From Calvatia gigantea (lineage: Eukaryota; Basidiomycota; Agaricomycetes; Agaricales; Lycoperdaceae), in NCBI GenBank assembly GCA_025093985.1, contig JACAAK010000008.1, positions 1,116,001 through 1,180,000 of the forward strand: 64,000 nt of DNA, given 5' to 3'. The position numbers and the translations under genes were made by a program. Every line of letters begins with the position of its first letter. The stretch's first letter is position 1. Below the pieces are notes generated by a model, which did no database searches, was not told the origin of the DNA, and worked only from the letters and a program-made list of their open reading frames with translations. Of the stretch, positions 36,063 through 48,288 are shown piece by piece.

Positions 36063-38658
36063 ATGTCCCTTCATGTAAATCTCGCACCGATACCCGGCCC
36101 AACGACGACACCTATCCCAGAGGAGGAAGAATACTACTCCTCATGGTCTTTGTTCCTCGTTTGTATGCTTCTGGTGTTGTCTCTATGGACGAGTTATTAC
36201 TTGCAGATTAAGAAGATTAAGACCGTCCATGAGACCCTGGTCAGTATCTTCGCCGGAATGGCGGTCGGGTTGATAGTTAGACTTGCACCGGGAACTATGA
36301 TTAGGGAGATGTTGGTGAGTGTCGAGCATTTGACGTCCCAGAACCTTGGACACAGGATCACGCCTGGGGGCAAGGACAACGGACCAGTGATGCGCGTTGG
36401 CAGCCCCTCGTCCAACATGACTTTCGTACGACGGCGGACATCTACTGATGCGTTCACCACAGACATTCAAACACACATTGTTCTTCAATCTTTTGCTACC
36501 CCCGATTATTCTCAACTCTGGCTATGAGCTGAAACAAGTGCGTTAAGCTAGTCTTTTCGCTCTTCCAATCCTCCCACTCTTAACATCCACCCACCTTTAT
36601 AGGAAAAATTCTTCCGCAACTTCGGCTCAATCCTCATATTCGCGTTTTTAGGCACGTTCATATCCGCTGTTGGTGTTGGGTACGTCCGCTTCTCTCTCTC
36701 GCTGAATATCTTTATCCGAAGTTGTATTTCCGTAAACTTACCACTTGCAGTACAGAGTACTCGTGTACATCTACTCCTTCCTTGGCCTCGAGTCACTCGA
36801 TATCACACTCCTTGAATGTTTGATATTTGGATCAACCCTATCCGCCACTGACCCTGTCACGATTCTCGCTATCTTCAACCAGTATAAAGTCGACCCCAAA
36901 CTATACACAGTCATATTCGGAGAGAGCTTGCTGAACGATGCTGTCAGTATCGTCATGTACGAGTGCGTACCCCTTTCCTAAACCGTCTTCAAAGCCGACG
37001 AAAATTCGCTCATCTGTTCCCACCACCGCAGAACTCTAACGCAATTCCATGGCACTGAGGTCTACCTCAAATCCATCTTCCATGGTATTGGCATTTTCCT
37101 TCTCAACTTCTCCGTTTCAATGGCTCTTGGCGTTGCATTCGGTCTCGGAATGTCTCTGCTCCTTAAACATTCCTACCTCCACTATTACCCCTCCATCGAG
37201 TCCTGCCTCGTCGCACTCTGTGCGTACACGTGCTACTTCTTCTCTAATGGCCTCTCAATGTCTGGCATCGTCTCCCTCCTCTTCTGTGGCATCACCCTCA
37301 AACATTACGCCTACCACACTATGTCCCGAAGAACCCAGCGCTCAAGTAAATATATATTCTCGACACTCGCACAGTTGTCTGAGAATTTTATATTCATTTA
37401 TCTTGGGATGGCGTTGTTTACGAGTGCGCCTGTGTCGGAGCCGGTGTTTAGTTATGTGAAGCCGCTGTTTATCCTGATCACAGCCGTCGCGGTGGTCTTT
37501 ACCCGGTACGCAGCGGTGTTCCCGCTTTCCACCGCCATCAACTTTTTCCATAAACACGCACGCGGGCAAAGAACGGAGGAGTTACCGCATTCGTATCAAA
37601 TGATGCTGTTCTGGGCTGGGTTGCGCGGTGCTGTGGGTGTAGCCTTGGCTGCGGGGTTCAAAGGACGTAACGCACAAATGATGCGGACAACCGTATTGGT
37701 CGTCGTAGTGCTTACTGTGCTGTTATTTGGCGGCACTACAGCAAGGATGTTGGAGGTGCTTGGTATACGGACAGGCGTCGAGGACGATGAGGCTGCCAGT
37801 AGTGATGAAGATGAAGGTCCTCCGTTCTTTTTGAACGGTGCACCGCCCTCGTCGTCTGGGTATCTTGCAAGAGGTGGAAGAGGGAGGGGGCGCTGGTCAA
37901 GGTATTGGGATGAGAACGAGGGGAGTGTATTATCGCCGACAACTGGATCTGGACCCTTTGGTACTCCTGCAGCTGCAGCGAGAGTTGGAGCTCACTACGC
38001 TGCTCGGTATAATCACCACTTCCAAGAACACTCGCAGGCGCCTATGTTTTCACCAGTTTCAAGCGACTCCTATGATTCGGACGGAGAAGTGTTGCCACTG
38101 GCACCTACGGTCGTCCATCACGAAATTACCAACAGCACGAATATTAACAATGCGCCCGAACAAGCAAACAATCCTAACGACAATTCGCGCCCCCCAAGAA
38201 GAAACCTCAGCGGGTTGATAGGCGAAGACGGGCGCTGGTTCCAAAACTTGGACGAACGATACCTCTTACCGCTCTTCTCGAATGCAACCGCAAGCCGGAC
38301 TTTCCATGCACGGAAAAGTGCCAGAAAAGCTGGTGGACGAAACGTTGGGACCAGTTCGCCTATAACTGGTAGCGCTTCTAGTAGCAGAAGAGCCAGTCGT
38401 GTGAGGAGTGGAAGGGCGACACCGGCGGATAGTGACGATGAATTCTTTGGGAGTAGGGAGGCTGTTGATTTGACTCTCGGTAGTTCTGGAGGTGGTGGCG
38501 GTAATGGTGCTAGTGCTTCTGCGAGTGGAGGAAATGGGTTGGGAACATTGCCGAGGCCTCTCATGGTGAATGAGAGCAGAACAGAAAGAGGGCTTGCGAG
38601 TCCGACGTTGAGAGGGAGCGCGAATGCGAGCCCCAGTCCCTGGGAGGACGCTAGATAA
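36063..38658 (+). CDS. NHX1: Endosomal/vacuolar Na+(K+)/H+ exchanger, NHX1 family
   Basis: CPA1-family cation/proton antiporter that alkalinises endosomes or vacuoles and sequesters Na+ or K+. Exon 1 (36063-36314) has [20 protein letters not shown] and [18 protein letters not shown]. After a 148-nt intron comes [19 protein letters not shown], the classic amiloride-binding segment. Then come [40 protein letters not shown] with the ND-type active-site region [52 protein letters not shown] and [20 protein letters not shown]. After ARMLEVLGI a tail of roughly 290 residues is rich in Ser, Gly, Asn and acidic residues. Five exons; complete and intact. Confidence 0.93.
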
Positions 38659-39261
38659 TTTGGATTACTCAAAATTATGGACTCACTTGGTTTATTACAC
38701 ATTGACGTAAGTATTGTCCTCCTGTGATCTTGTAGACCTTGAGATTGATTAGGTAATTAAACTATTCGTGGATCAGACCGGGCTCTTGCTCTATGTTTCA
38801 GTGTTTGTTAGAAATATAGAAACAGACACTAAAAAAGGTTTACAATATACAACAGCTAGTTACAAAACAAAAACAGACAAAAAAAACAGACAAGATGGGA
38901 ACATAGTATTCCGCACCGGGCAGTGGGGGGAAAATCGTTGATGCGTGGATGTGAAGCTCATGGCCGGAAAGTCGCATGCATTCGAAAAAGGAAGAATTGA
39001 CTAATGATGAAGAAAATGAGCCAAACGTACAAAACAAATGATAGACACAATTGCGATGGGGGGATTAGGTGAAACAGGAGGTATGTAAAGCCCTTGCACC
39101 AAGCGGGTGAACTGAAGGCCGGAAGGAGAAATCTGTCGCGAGTGGAGCATAACCCTCCGCGTGGTAGGACGGGCGGAGCGCAGCTGTTGTTCGTTGATGG
39201 GGCCATATCGCCGTTGTCTTCAGTATCAGCACGCAGGCGTCATGTGGTTGGAGCAGTCCCA
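38659..39261. other. Convergent intergenic gap
   Basis: Between the 3' ends of the NHX1 gene and the G-alpha gene. Includes A-rich tracts at 38870-38890. No gene seen. Confidence 0.65.
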
Positions 39262-41416
39262 TCACATTAGATCAGCCCGCCGGAGGTGTTCGCGCAGAAT
39301 AGATTCTTCAACTAGGATAGCATGTCAGAACGATGCACAACTTGAACGAAGCAGTGGAACTCCACTCACCAGCGCCCAGCGTCACTGCAGTTGATTTTGT
39401 ATCCTGTCAAAGGCCAAAGCATCATCATCCAGCAAGGCAACAGAAGGTAAATTGGAAGGATTACGAACAATGACCGAGGTAAGGTGAACATAAAAGGGCC
39501 GTTGGACCGGTGAGTACTGCCGTGCTATCTCCTTGAAGTGCTGTTGGAAATCTAAATTGACAAGACCTGTAAGCGGCTGATATCCCGTGGTACAAGGCGA
39601 AAGAAGCTGACATCGTGTCGCAGTCGGTAGATCATTTTTGCGATCGCCAAAGCTGGGTACCGAGTCGCGGATACGTATTCCCCGTTGGAGTTTAGCTTGT
39701 AGGAGGTCACATTTGTTCAAAACTGATTATGATCTTGTGAGACAAGGCGTGGGAAAGGAAAGTGTGATCTTACAGAGAATGATTTGGGTGCGTGCGAGCA
39801 GCTTGCAAGAACAGACCGATTTCCATAATAGATAGCTGTCTTCTAACCGGTTGACCCGCCTATCTTCCGATAACTTCTCATCAAACGGAGATACTGCATC
39901 GTGACGCCATTAATATGCAGATCCACTGAAACATTGAGATACTGACTTGGTCTGGATGTACAAAGGCACATACACCGATGTGAGCAACAGGAGGAACGGA
40001 ACAGCTTTCATACTCACGCTAAAAATATAATGGCATCAACTACAGTCCGCAGCAGTAAGTATTTTGTCTGCGTATCACGGAGAGCTTATTTATGACCCAC
40101 CATCATCAAAATACGGATACCAGGCAGCGCGCTGTGGAAATAGGTGTCAGGCTGTGTTCACTGATAATCACCGGGGACCACACCCACACTACTCCTCGTC
40201 CCACCGACATCGTATAAACGCCACTCCTGACCAACAGTCCGGCCTTTAGACGCAATATGAATACACGAGGTGAGAGTTGGCTGGCTGGATGTACCATGGT
40301 CAAAAATGAATCTATACTCTTGTACACCCAATGTTCTCAGACGGGCTCGAATGACATCGTCGTCCGTTGGCATGTAATGTTTGACAGCAATTCGATCTGA
40401 ATCGTTTAGGAAACTACACAAGTATTAGTAAACCTCCTGGGTTAAAGTTTGAAGATACATACAAACCCGGAGCATCCTCTATTCGTGCCTTCCGCCGGTT
40501 CAGAACCTCTTTGATGATTGGATCCTCCCATAATGTTTTAATATCTTCACGACAATGTGAAATTATTTCAGCGATCTCCTCTTCTACGTCTTTGGAAACT
40601 CTGTTGGTGCCGTTGGCCGCCTCTGCACGATTGCCTGGTCCCTTGCGGAACTTGTCTAGCGCGGACTTCCATCCATTTGAAGAGTTGATTGAAAATTCGT
40701 TGGGAGCTCGCCGACCCGAAGGGGTTGGTGGGTCAAACGGAGCTGCTGAGGTCGCACCACCGGAAAAGACTTCCGTGCTAGCCGCCCCTAGTTGTTGTTC
40801 AAGTTCTCGTTGGACTTGCTGCAGAGGCAGAAGCCGGGCTCGTAATTGCCTGTGCTTTTCCTTGAACTTGAGTGGAGGTAATGTTTTGACAGGGCGTAGT
40901 AGGTCGTCGTCTGAGCCGTTGTCTGGATAACGAGGGTATGGTAGGTCGGCCATTTCTGCGGCCATGTGTTCAAGGATCTCATTGACGTTGCGAACCAAGT
41001 TGAGAAAGATGACGGCACGCCAAGACGCCCGCTCCTCCGACCATTCGCGTTTTGCGTAGGTGAGCTGAAAGTCTGAGGAAGATTGATATCAGCGTAATTT
41101 ATGCGGCAACCCAATACGAACTCTTTAATGTCGCAGTCTTCCCACTTTCACTCTGACCTATAACACACCAAGTATAAGACTTTATCCGAGTACGGCACAG
41201 TCCGAAGAAACACTCACCTAGCAGAAGCAACTTGACGGGGCGCTTCCTTCGACGTTCAAGCTCTCTCTCTCGCTTGATCTGCTCGTCAATTTCGTCGCTC
41301 ACCCTCTTGGCTTCCGCCTCGGCCGCCTCCCGCACCTGACGTTGTTCTGGTGTTTCATCTGGCGGAGGCATGAGCGCCAGAGTCAGAGGGTCGTCGTCCG
41401 GTTGCGATGGACTCAT
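39262..41416 (-). CDS. Non-canonical heterotrimeric G-protein alpha subunit
   Basis: G-alpha-like GTPase, about 530 residues against about 355 for classical G-alpha. The extra length lies in an acidic/basic N-terminal extension (from MSPSQPDDDPL) and an expanded helical domain. Motifs in order: P-loop GQSESGKTATLKNF, LVRNVNEILEHM, FFLNDSDRIAVKHYMPTDDD, switch I VIRARLRTLGV, switch II LYDVGGTRSSRAAWYPYFDD, VDAIIFLA, RRVNRLEDSYLLWKSVCS, G4 LNKCDLL, FYVHLTSVI followed by DTKSTAVTLGA and the end VEESILREHLRRADLM. The catalytic Gln of DVGGQ is Thr (codon 40197-40199). No N-terminal MGxxxS myristoylation site. About ten exons, all in frame. Such divergent G-alphas are expanded in Agaricomycetes. 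A signalling role is inferred. Confidence 0.88.
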
Positions 41417-42169
41417 TTCTTGCGGAGGTAGAGTACGGCGGTTCCAGGAGGGTATTGGGAGTCACGCACAGAGGAGAGTAGGATTCGACATCAGGCTGCG
41501 TCAAATACTTGTTGGGGGATCACTCAAAATCGTTCTTGTCACCTCACCATCACAACCCACCGGGCGCCCGGCCGGCGCCCTCCCTTACTGGGCTGTCTTT
41601 CGGTCGCTAACTCTCTCATCGTTCATTAGCCCTGGTTCTTTTGGTACTGCCTCCCAGTGCCGCCTTGATTTTGCATCATTCTGCAGCTGAACCACATCAC
41701 CCTTCCTTGCAACGTCCAACCACATTCCCCCCGTACCTGTTTCAAAGGCAGTACACACGAGCCACCACCGCCAGCACTTGTTCACCGGCAGCACAGCAAA
41801 GGACATCCATTCCCTGTTAGATACCGTCATTGCCGGCGCTGATCAACACGTTCAACAGTCACCCGAGTCAATTATCGGCATCGTTCTAAGTGTATCCCAC
41901 GATGGCATAGATGAGGTAATCCACTCCCCACGAGTTACAGTCCTTTGCTACGGCAGAAACAAGAGTGCCTAGCCTTGGGGGACAGTCTAGTCCAGCTCAA
42001 CAACTTATGGAGTGAATCAAGGACACTGCCACTTTAACCTAGTTCTGCCTCAGCCAACTATCACAAATAACAACAGTATGAGCCGCCGTTTGATTCCATC
42101 TAATGTCGCACCGCGTTGATTGAGATGAAACAGGATAAGACTATATTCGACTCCCTTGTAACCTATAGC

Positions 42170-42300
42170 CGTTCATAACCCATATACCCCAACAACCCAT
42201 AGAGACTTCGATCCACCGAGTTGTTTCGCGAAGAAAGTGGGCCCATAACCCATATTTCCCTGGTACCCCATAACCCGAGCATTTCAGGCAAAACCCATAC
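42170..42300. repeat. Cluster of ACCCATA-type short repeats
   Basis: The words ATAACCCATAT, CAACCCATAG, ATAACCCATATT, CATAACCCG and AAACCCATAC occur five times in about 130 bp, irregularly spaced, all on the same strand. This is denser than the surrounding sequence. It is not a perfect tandem array and not the TTAGGG telomere unit. Confidence 0.6.
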
Positions 42301-42980
42301 ATTCAGACATTGGTGGACACGCCAATGGGACTATTTTATTTTATGTAGTCATTTGTTCACACCCAGTGATATGACAGGAGGAAAAAAACAAACAAACTCC
42401 ACCACAACAAATCCCCCACCATGCTTCAGAACCGCCCTCAACCCCGATAAAAACAACTTCAACGAAAACAAAGCTCGAGGCTAGCAAGGCAAAGAAATCA
42501 TCTAGAGGACTGATGAGGTGACGTAACAACATGTTCTTTTTAAAATTTCAAAGCCCCTGCTCAGGACCCATACCCTAAACATCCTCGGAGGGGGTATGGT
42601 TGCGAGGGAGCCGGCCTTATCCCTCTTGGACAAGTTACTTCTTCCATCGCCCGATTCGGGATGCACCAAGTATACGCAATGACCCCCAAAGGTGAATCTG
42701 GGCTTCACAAAACTTGGCTATGGTGCAGGGCGCTTAGTCAGCAGAACTTTTGGACAACGGCGAAATTGGTTGGGACATCCAAGTTGATTACATAATACGC
42801 ATTAGTCTGGCAACATTGAATTCCGTCCAAATTGGGCTTGCCCACGGGAGAAAAAACCACACATGGGGGTGGTCTTGGTGCAAAGAATACACTCAAGCAG
42901 CTGCAGTTATTCAGTGATTAAAGATTTACACCGCAACTTCCCAACTGGACACTTAGGATCCTTCTATATTTGGTAATACC

Positions 42981-43026
42981 TTCCATATATATTCTTACAT
43001 ATTAGTAATACATTTCATATATGGAA
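42981..43026. repeat. AT-rich inverted repeat
   Basis: Perfect 10-nt arms TTCCATATAT (42981-42990) and ATATATGGAA (43017-43026) enclose a 26-nt AT-rich loop. No gene or T run is positioned to make it an obvious terminator; it may be a cruciform-prone or mobile-element relic. Confidence 0.6.
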
Positions 43027-46000
43027 ATGCGGCGAAATCTGGGATTGGCCAAAATGAAAACTCCGTCAGTTTTGAGAATTTCAGAAATCGGTCTTAGCAT
43101 TTTGATCCCCTCGCCAAACTGAGCATTTTTCTAAGAGGGATAAGTTTCAGGCTCGACTTCCACCAAAGTAGTTAATTATGCTTCCTAGGAAAGAACTTAT
43201 GGAAGAACGGAAATTGATGGGACTTCTTCGCGGTCGGGGCTACTGTTCCTCTTCGCCACTTACCTTCGTTGTGGACAAAGAACATATGGTAAACATGGTA
43301 TTTTCCAACGTTACATACACTGCAAGGGGCAAATACTAATCGCCCCATTAGTGAATGGGCAAGAACGTACCCTTCGAAGGGGCGGCCTATCTCTTCATCG
43401 TCATTTGCTCAAGTGGTAGACCTCTCAAACAACCCAGTGGTTAGGGCACCCAAACCTATGGCACTTGTGCCGCCTGTATTTAGCATCGAACTGTGTCCGA
43501 GCCGGCGAAGTTGATTGTTTGGAGGACCGTTTACTTTGATCGAGGGGTAAGAGGCCAATGAATTCCCCGTCAACGAACAGTCGAACAATCGGGTTTCACT
43601 TTCTCCGGAAATGTTGCGTTATTCTTTCGATCACTATCGCAGTTTTAGTGCTTCATCTGTGAGCCCCTACAACACCTAGCAGCGGATCGAGTACAAATGA
43701 ACTTAAAGCCTTAACCCACCCACCCTGGAATACTTCCTGACACATTTGGCGGGAATTAAAGACCCCGCTGAGCGGAAAATAAACCATAGTCTCCCGCTAG
43801 ATGGCCTGGGTCGTTCGAAGCCGGTTTGATAGTCCGAATCAGTCCTGAGCGCGTGATAGCGGGCCGAAGAAGATAGGGTTTCGATCCAATTTGTAAACCA
43901 ACCGTCTCAACTTCGCAAGTCGATGTTTTTCGCAACTCTTCCTTTTCCCCGGTGGCTGGTCTAGGCCAATGACATCACGAGCAATAGTAAATCTCACCAA
44001 TCAAATATGGACCCACAGGCGAGATTAGTCCGGCGAACTTCCTTTTATGGGATTGAAGATTCTTTGGCTTTTATGAATGATGGTTCCATCAGGAGCTAAA
44101 TATGTATCCCAATGAAGGGGTGGGTAACGGACGCAGCGCGGATGGAAGGAGATGAAGTGAAATCGCCTATTGGACTTCGAAAGATACAACATATGAACGT
44201 TCGGGGAAACACTAGTCCCTTGTTGGTGGGATTAGTTGTGGAGAGAGAACGCTACTGTCTCCTACGACAGTCTCGGGGAGATTGAACAGAATCCCGAGAT
44301 TGGTGGTGTACGGGAACGGTGGCGCGAGGCTGTTTAGTTCTGCTACGTCTTTAGTTGGTCTCGCCGTTCAGAAAAGCGAGGGCTTTCAACGGGTATCTAA
44401 CCTCGTTGCGATAGTCTAAATTCTAGAGCAAAGTTCTGCCCGTCCCGATAAACGTGGTCACTTTTCTTTATCTGCATCAAACGGGAGGGGTGTGGTGCCG
44501 GAACGCCTTCCATTCCTGGTGAGATGTCCGGATAGTGGCACAAATTGGCTTTCCTGCTGAGAGTGATAGTTCTGGATATGTACGGGGACCCAACGCAGTT
44601 TGCAATGGATTTAAACGGCAATCCGCCTGTTTAACAGGGTGCGCCGTTAGTTCAAGGCTGAATTGTAGCCACCACACTCCTGAACGTGAGGCTATTTGAA
44701 GATCTCGCCTACCTCCGCCGTCCCTCTCGTGTTTTCCCCGGCAACCTCCCATATCATATCAAAACCCTGAACTAGGAACAAGAAGTGTTGAAGTATCAGG
44801 GCCTCTAAACAAGGGTCATTTACCCTCGCGAATCGTTTGGACTCGTCTGCGTTAGGCTTCTAGCATAGACCGTCCTGACCTAGTAACAAACGCGCCGTTG
44901 ACTGTCGTAATTCTCGTCCCCGTATTGTTTAACGGAAGGTCCCCAAACCTACAGCAGCCAACTGCAGCGTAGCTCGCCTTGTCAATGTGGCTTCTACCTC
45001 GGAAGCTCCAACCCTACCTGCAAAAAATGATTTTAAGATTTCATTTCCGCTAATACATAAGCCGACCGAACACACCATGGGGTTATCCAATCCAAGGTTG
45101 CCCTTCAAGTCCGAGGATTACAGAGGGTGGGTTAATCCGATGATGGCAAACTCTGAGTAGAACCAGAGCAACGGTCAAGTCGAAATTGGGGTCACGACTT
45201 TGCGTTTGGAAGGTCAGATTTCCACCCCAAAGTGTGTTGTCACAGGAGAGTATGGCCATGTGGTCTCCGTAGAAACTTGGAAGAGAACCCCAGAGTTCTG
45301 TGCACGCTCCGTGATGCCACCCTTTATCCTCCCAGTGGCTTATACGTTGTGACCCAATGTTCACAACGACTAAGTCAAGCTTTCATGACCTGGGCACTTG
45401 TTTGGTTAGCCCACCTTCCACTAACCAAAGAGTGGACTGAGACACCTACTGGCCGCGTTGGGGTATTTTCGAAGCTCCGGACACCAAAGAGGAAAAATCG
45501 TGATTCCACGATCAACAGGATTTCTGGAACGACAATGCGGACAAGGATGATTCATATCTAGTGTTCCCACTGGCGTAGTGGAATCACCGGTTTGCCGACA
45601 TCATTTGCTTCTCTCGGGGTTCCAGCACGAGGTTCAAAGCCATTGTTGTTGAACACCCCTGAAACAAGCACACCAGACCACACGAAACTACTGTCTTTCG
45701 GTCCGAGTTCCCCCCTGACAGGACAGCTTGGTCGCATATATCCTGACTTGAGGGAATCTTGAGGAGCTCCGAGTTCCCAGGGTGGCCGTGAGACGGCCTC
45801 CGCCGTGTTCAATGAACCAGATAAGGGTGGTGGAGCAGTACGATTGTTCCACTCAAAGTGGATGTGTCCCGGACCTCGGGGTCACTGATTGGCAAACCCA
45901 CCACGTTCACGTACGCTTTGTTCCAGAGGTTATAGTCACACGAAACACAGAATTCCTTGAATGCATGAGACCAACATAGACTCGGCTAATCAGAAGCAAT

Positions 46001-46871
46001 CGGGAATGCCGAATCGGTCACCCACTCACACCTCCACATTGCTTCCCAGAGTGAGTATATGCGTCCTTTCCGCTGATATACGTTGCTCGCCGGAGGTTTG
46101 CGGTCGAAGTTGACTATACTTGTGCAGGCGCAACGCCACAAACGACGAGCCGCCGATGTACCTCTCCAGCTGGGCCCAGGCGTGGCGAGTCAGTCATCAG
46201 CAGAAGGGTGAATTTAAGCATAAGGAGGACATGATCGTGCCCGACCTGTTGGGTCTTCTGACCAAACTTGCTGGATTCGCTTCTTTATGGGTTCAACGAG
46301 TGGATAGACGGCATCCCGGTGAGCAGTTTCATGGGGGAGGGTACTCAATATTGACGTTTACGAAACTCCATGTCGAGCCACGCCTGGTAAGTAACAAAGG
46401 AAGACCGCGTATCGGAAAGAAAGGAATGAATGTGCTCAGAAGGGCGGGGAGCCAAGAAAGTGATCAACCAATGGCTCCGCACGAGCGGAATTCGGAGTTC
46501 AGGTGACTCAGGATACACCACTTTGTTGCAAATTTCATTGTCGTTTCATTCGGCGTGTATTCTTACAAAACGGGAAGAAATATATAGAAATCAAGGAGAA
46601 AGGAAAAAAAGAAAAAATAGACATTTGTGATCTAGTCACACATGTGCAAGAAAGGACGGGACAGTTTAGAAGGCGTCCGGTGGAGGTGCTGCTACAATGG
46701 CAGTACCGGGGTGGAAGCGTAGATGAGGCAATAAGGAGCAAAGATACAAGAGTAATACATTCCATTCGACAACCCATACTGAAAGAAGAGAAGAGGCGGA
46801 AGAGAAGAAGCGGGAGAGAGAATCCCAAGAAAGGATTTAGAATTGGAAACGCGTAGACAGGGACGGCCAGT

Positions 46872-48288
46872 TTATTCGGTTCGTTGTCGCTTACCGTCCC
46901 GGTCGCTGTCACCTTCAGAAGTCTGGTCCTGTGCCTCTTCGCTCTTCCGCTTTGCTCCTGAGTTGTTCTCAGCTGTAGCCTCCGGTGATTTGGCAGATTG
47001 TTGCTGAGGGTGTGGTGGGGCGGCCCCGTTGGCTAGACTATTTCTGAGGTTTTCGAGCTCAAGCTCAAGCCTTTGCCTGGCATTGCGTTCTTCTTCCCAC
47101 ATACGTTTGATTTCTTCCAACTGGTTTTGGAGATCTCCCATGGCTTGATCCATCAGCAGCTTCTCCAGCGTCCACTTCTCAATATTTCGGGCCTCGTTCT
47201 CCTTTAGGTGGTGAATGTATTGAACAGCGCGGGCAAGGATGGCGCCTTTGGCCTTTTCTCCATTTCCACTCGGTACTATCCGTCCGAGTTCATTGATTCC
47301 TTCATTTATGTTGCCGCGACGGCGACGTTCTACCTCTTTCTGTCATTGGGGATGAAGTTGAGTGTTAAGACATGGCGGTGGGGGTAAAATTAGTACGCAC
47401 GTGGTTATCCTTCCGTTGCCTTGTCCATTCATCACTTCCCATCGCGGGATTCCTCCTCCGACCGCCAGTTGAAGTTGTGGGCGTTAGGGGCGAGGAGATC
47501 TCATTAGCTTTGTCGCCGGGACTAGAAGTACCACCGACAGACTGAGATTGTTGCAATTGCTGAACACCGCGATCATCGGTAGGTGAGCCCTCCGGCCTGG
47601 GTTGTTGAGCTGTTGCCGGAGTAGCTTGCAGAGCAACAGCGCTCAGTTGACCAAGGTTGGGAGGCCCGCGGGGATGGGAGGATGGGCCGGGGTCATTGAT
47701 ACCTGGAAGCCCGGCCGACGTGCCAGGAGGTGGAGGGTAGTGGACTGGCGGAGGACCAAACACTGGATGAGCGGCGAGGTTAGACAAGGCTTGTGCGGCA
47801 TCTTCTTTGGGGTTGCCTTCGGCCAGCTGGCAGTCGAGATGAATCAGCAACTGGTTTACAACATTGCCTATAAACACATTCAAAAGACAAATTAACGTTT
47901 CCTCGTGACTTGCATCGAAAACGCTCGTGCTCAGCGTCGCGAACGACAAACGGTCACGTGTAGTTAATTAACACATTGATGCGATAATAGAGTAGCCCAA
48001 AGAGTGATCATTGAAAAACAGAAGTAGGGCCCAAGGATGGCGCAGAGCTCGGTCAAGAACTTAAGGTATGTTTTGAATGCTCACCTTTCCAAATACATTG
48101 GGCAAATGACGAAGCAATGACATGATTTGATTTTGGTCCAGGCCGGAAAGGTGTACATTGGAGAGGTCGGGGGCAGGAGGAATGTTAGATGCTACGCCTG
48201 CTTGAGATTGAGATGCTGGGACCTGGGAGGGATTGGGAGGGGGTTGGGCGAGTGAGGGATCATGACTAGGTTGATTGGCAGGAGCCAT
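46872..48288 (-). CDS. CBF1: bHLH transcription factor Cbf1
   Basis: Centromere-binding-factor-1 type bHLH protein that binds CACGTG E-boxes (CDEI) and, in yeasts, acts at methionine-pathway promoters and centromeres. The first exon (48085-48288) is Pro/Gln-rich (MAPANQPSHDPSLAQPPPNP) and contains GLDQNQIMSLLRHLPNVFGK. A middle exon holds VVNQLLIHLDCQLAEGNPKE and a long Pro/Ser/Gln region. The DNA-binding region reads DEWTRQRKDNH, then KEVERRRRGNINEGINELGR, AKGAILARAVQYIHHLKENE and NIEKWTLEKLLMDQAMGDLQ, almost word for word the yeast Cbf1 arrangement. A leucine-rich coiled coil and an acidic/basic tail (GKRQRTE) follow. The junction between exon 1 and the VVNQLL exon is unresolved; a small extra exon may lie near 48000-48070. 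Confidence 0.88.
47953..47960. promoter_or_regulatory. CDEI site GTCACGTG in CBF1 intron region
   Basis: GTCACGTG is a perfect match to the yeast CDEI consensus RTCACRTG recognised by Cbf1. It lies in the inferred non-coding interval between the first and VVNQLL exons of the CBF1-like gene itself, so it could mediate autoregulation. Presence of the motif is seen; function is inference. Confidence 0.55.

Larger units (their letters stand above)
41417..46871. other. 5.4-kb gene-poor stretch
   Basis: No gene I can support. Open frames are below about 130 codons and lack motifs. The stretch holds a cluster of ACCCATA-type words (42170-42300), an AT-rich inverted repeat (42981-43026) and otherwise unstructured sequence. 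By eye I found no reverse transcriptase, transposase or terminal repeats. The first several hundred bases are likely the G-alpha promoter. Confidence 0.55.

Noticed and set aside
36315..36462. Possible extra coding exon in the 148-nt first NHX1 intron
   Set aside because: Skipping it gives REML joined to [16 protein letters not shown], the expected exchanger sequence; the interval encodes nothing conserved.
42170..42300. Telomere-like array
   Set aside because: The words are ACCCATA-like and irregular, not tandem CCCTAA/TTAGGG units.
46503..46856. 117-codon plus-strand frame downstream of CBF1, Lys/Arg/Glu-rich
   Set aside because: Overlapped by an equally open hydrophobic frame on the opposite strand; looks like purine-rich 3' flank rather than a gene.
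47602..47895. 97-codon plus-strand frame inside CBF1
   Set aside because: It is the antisense shadow of the Pro/Ser-rich CBF1 exon, with no features of its own.
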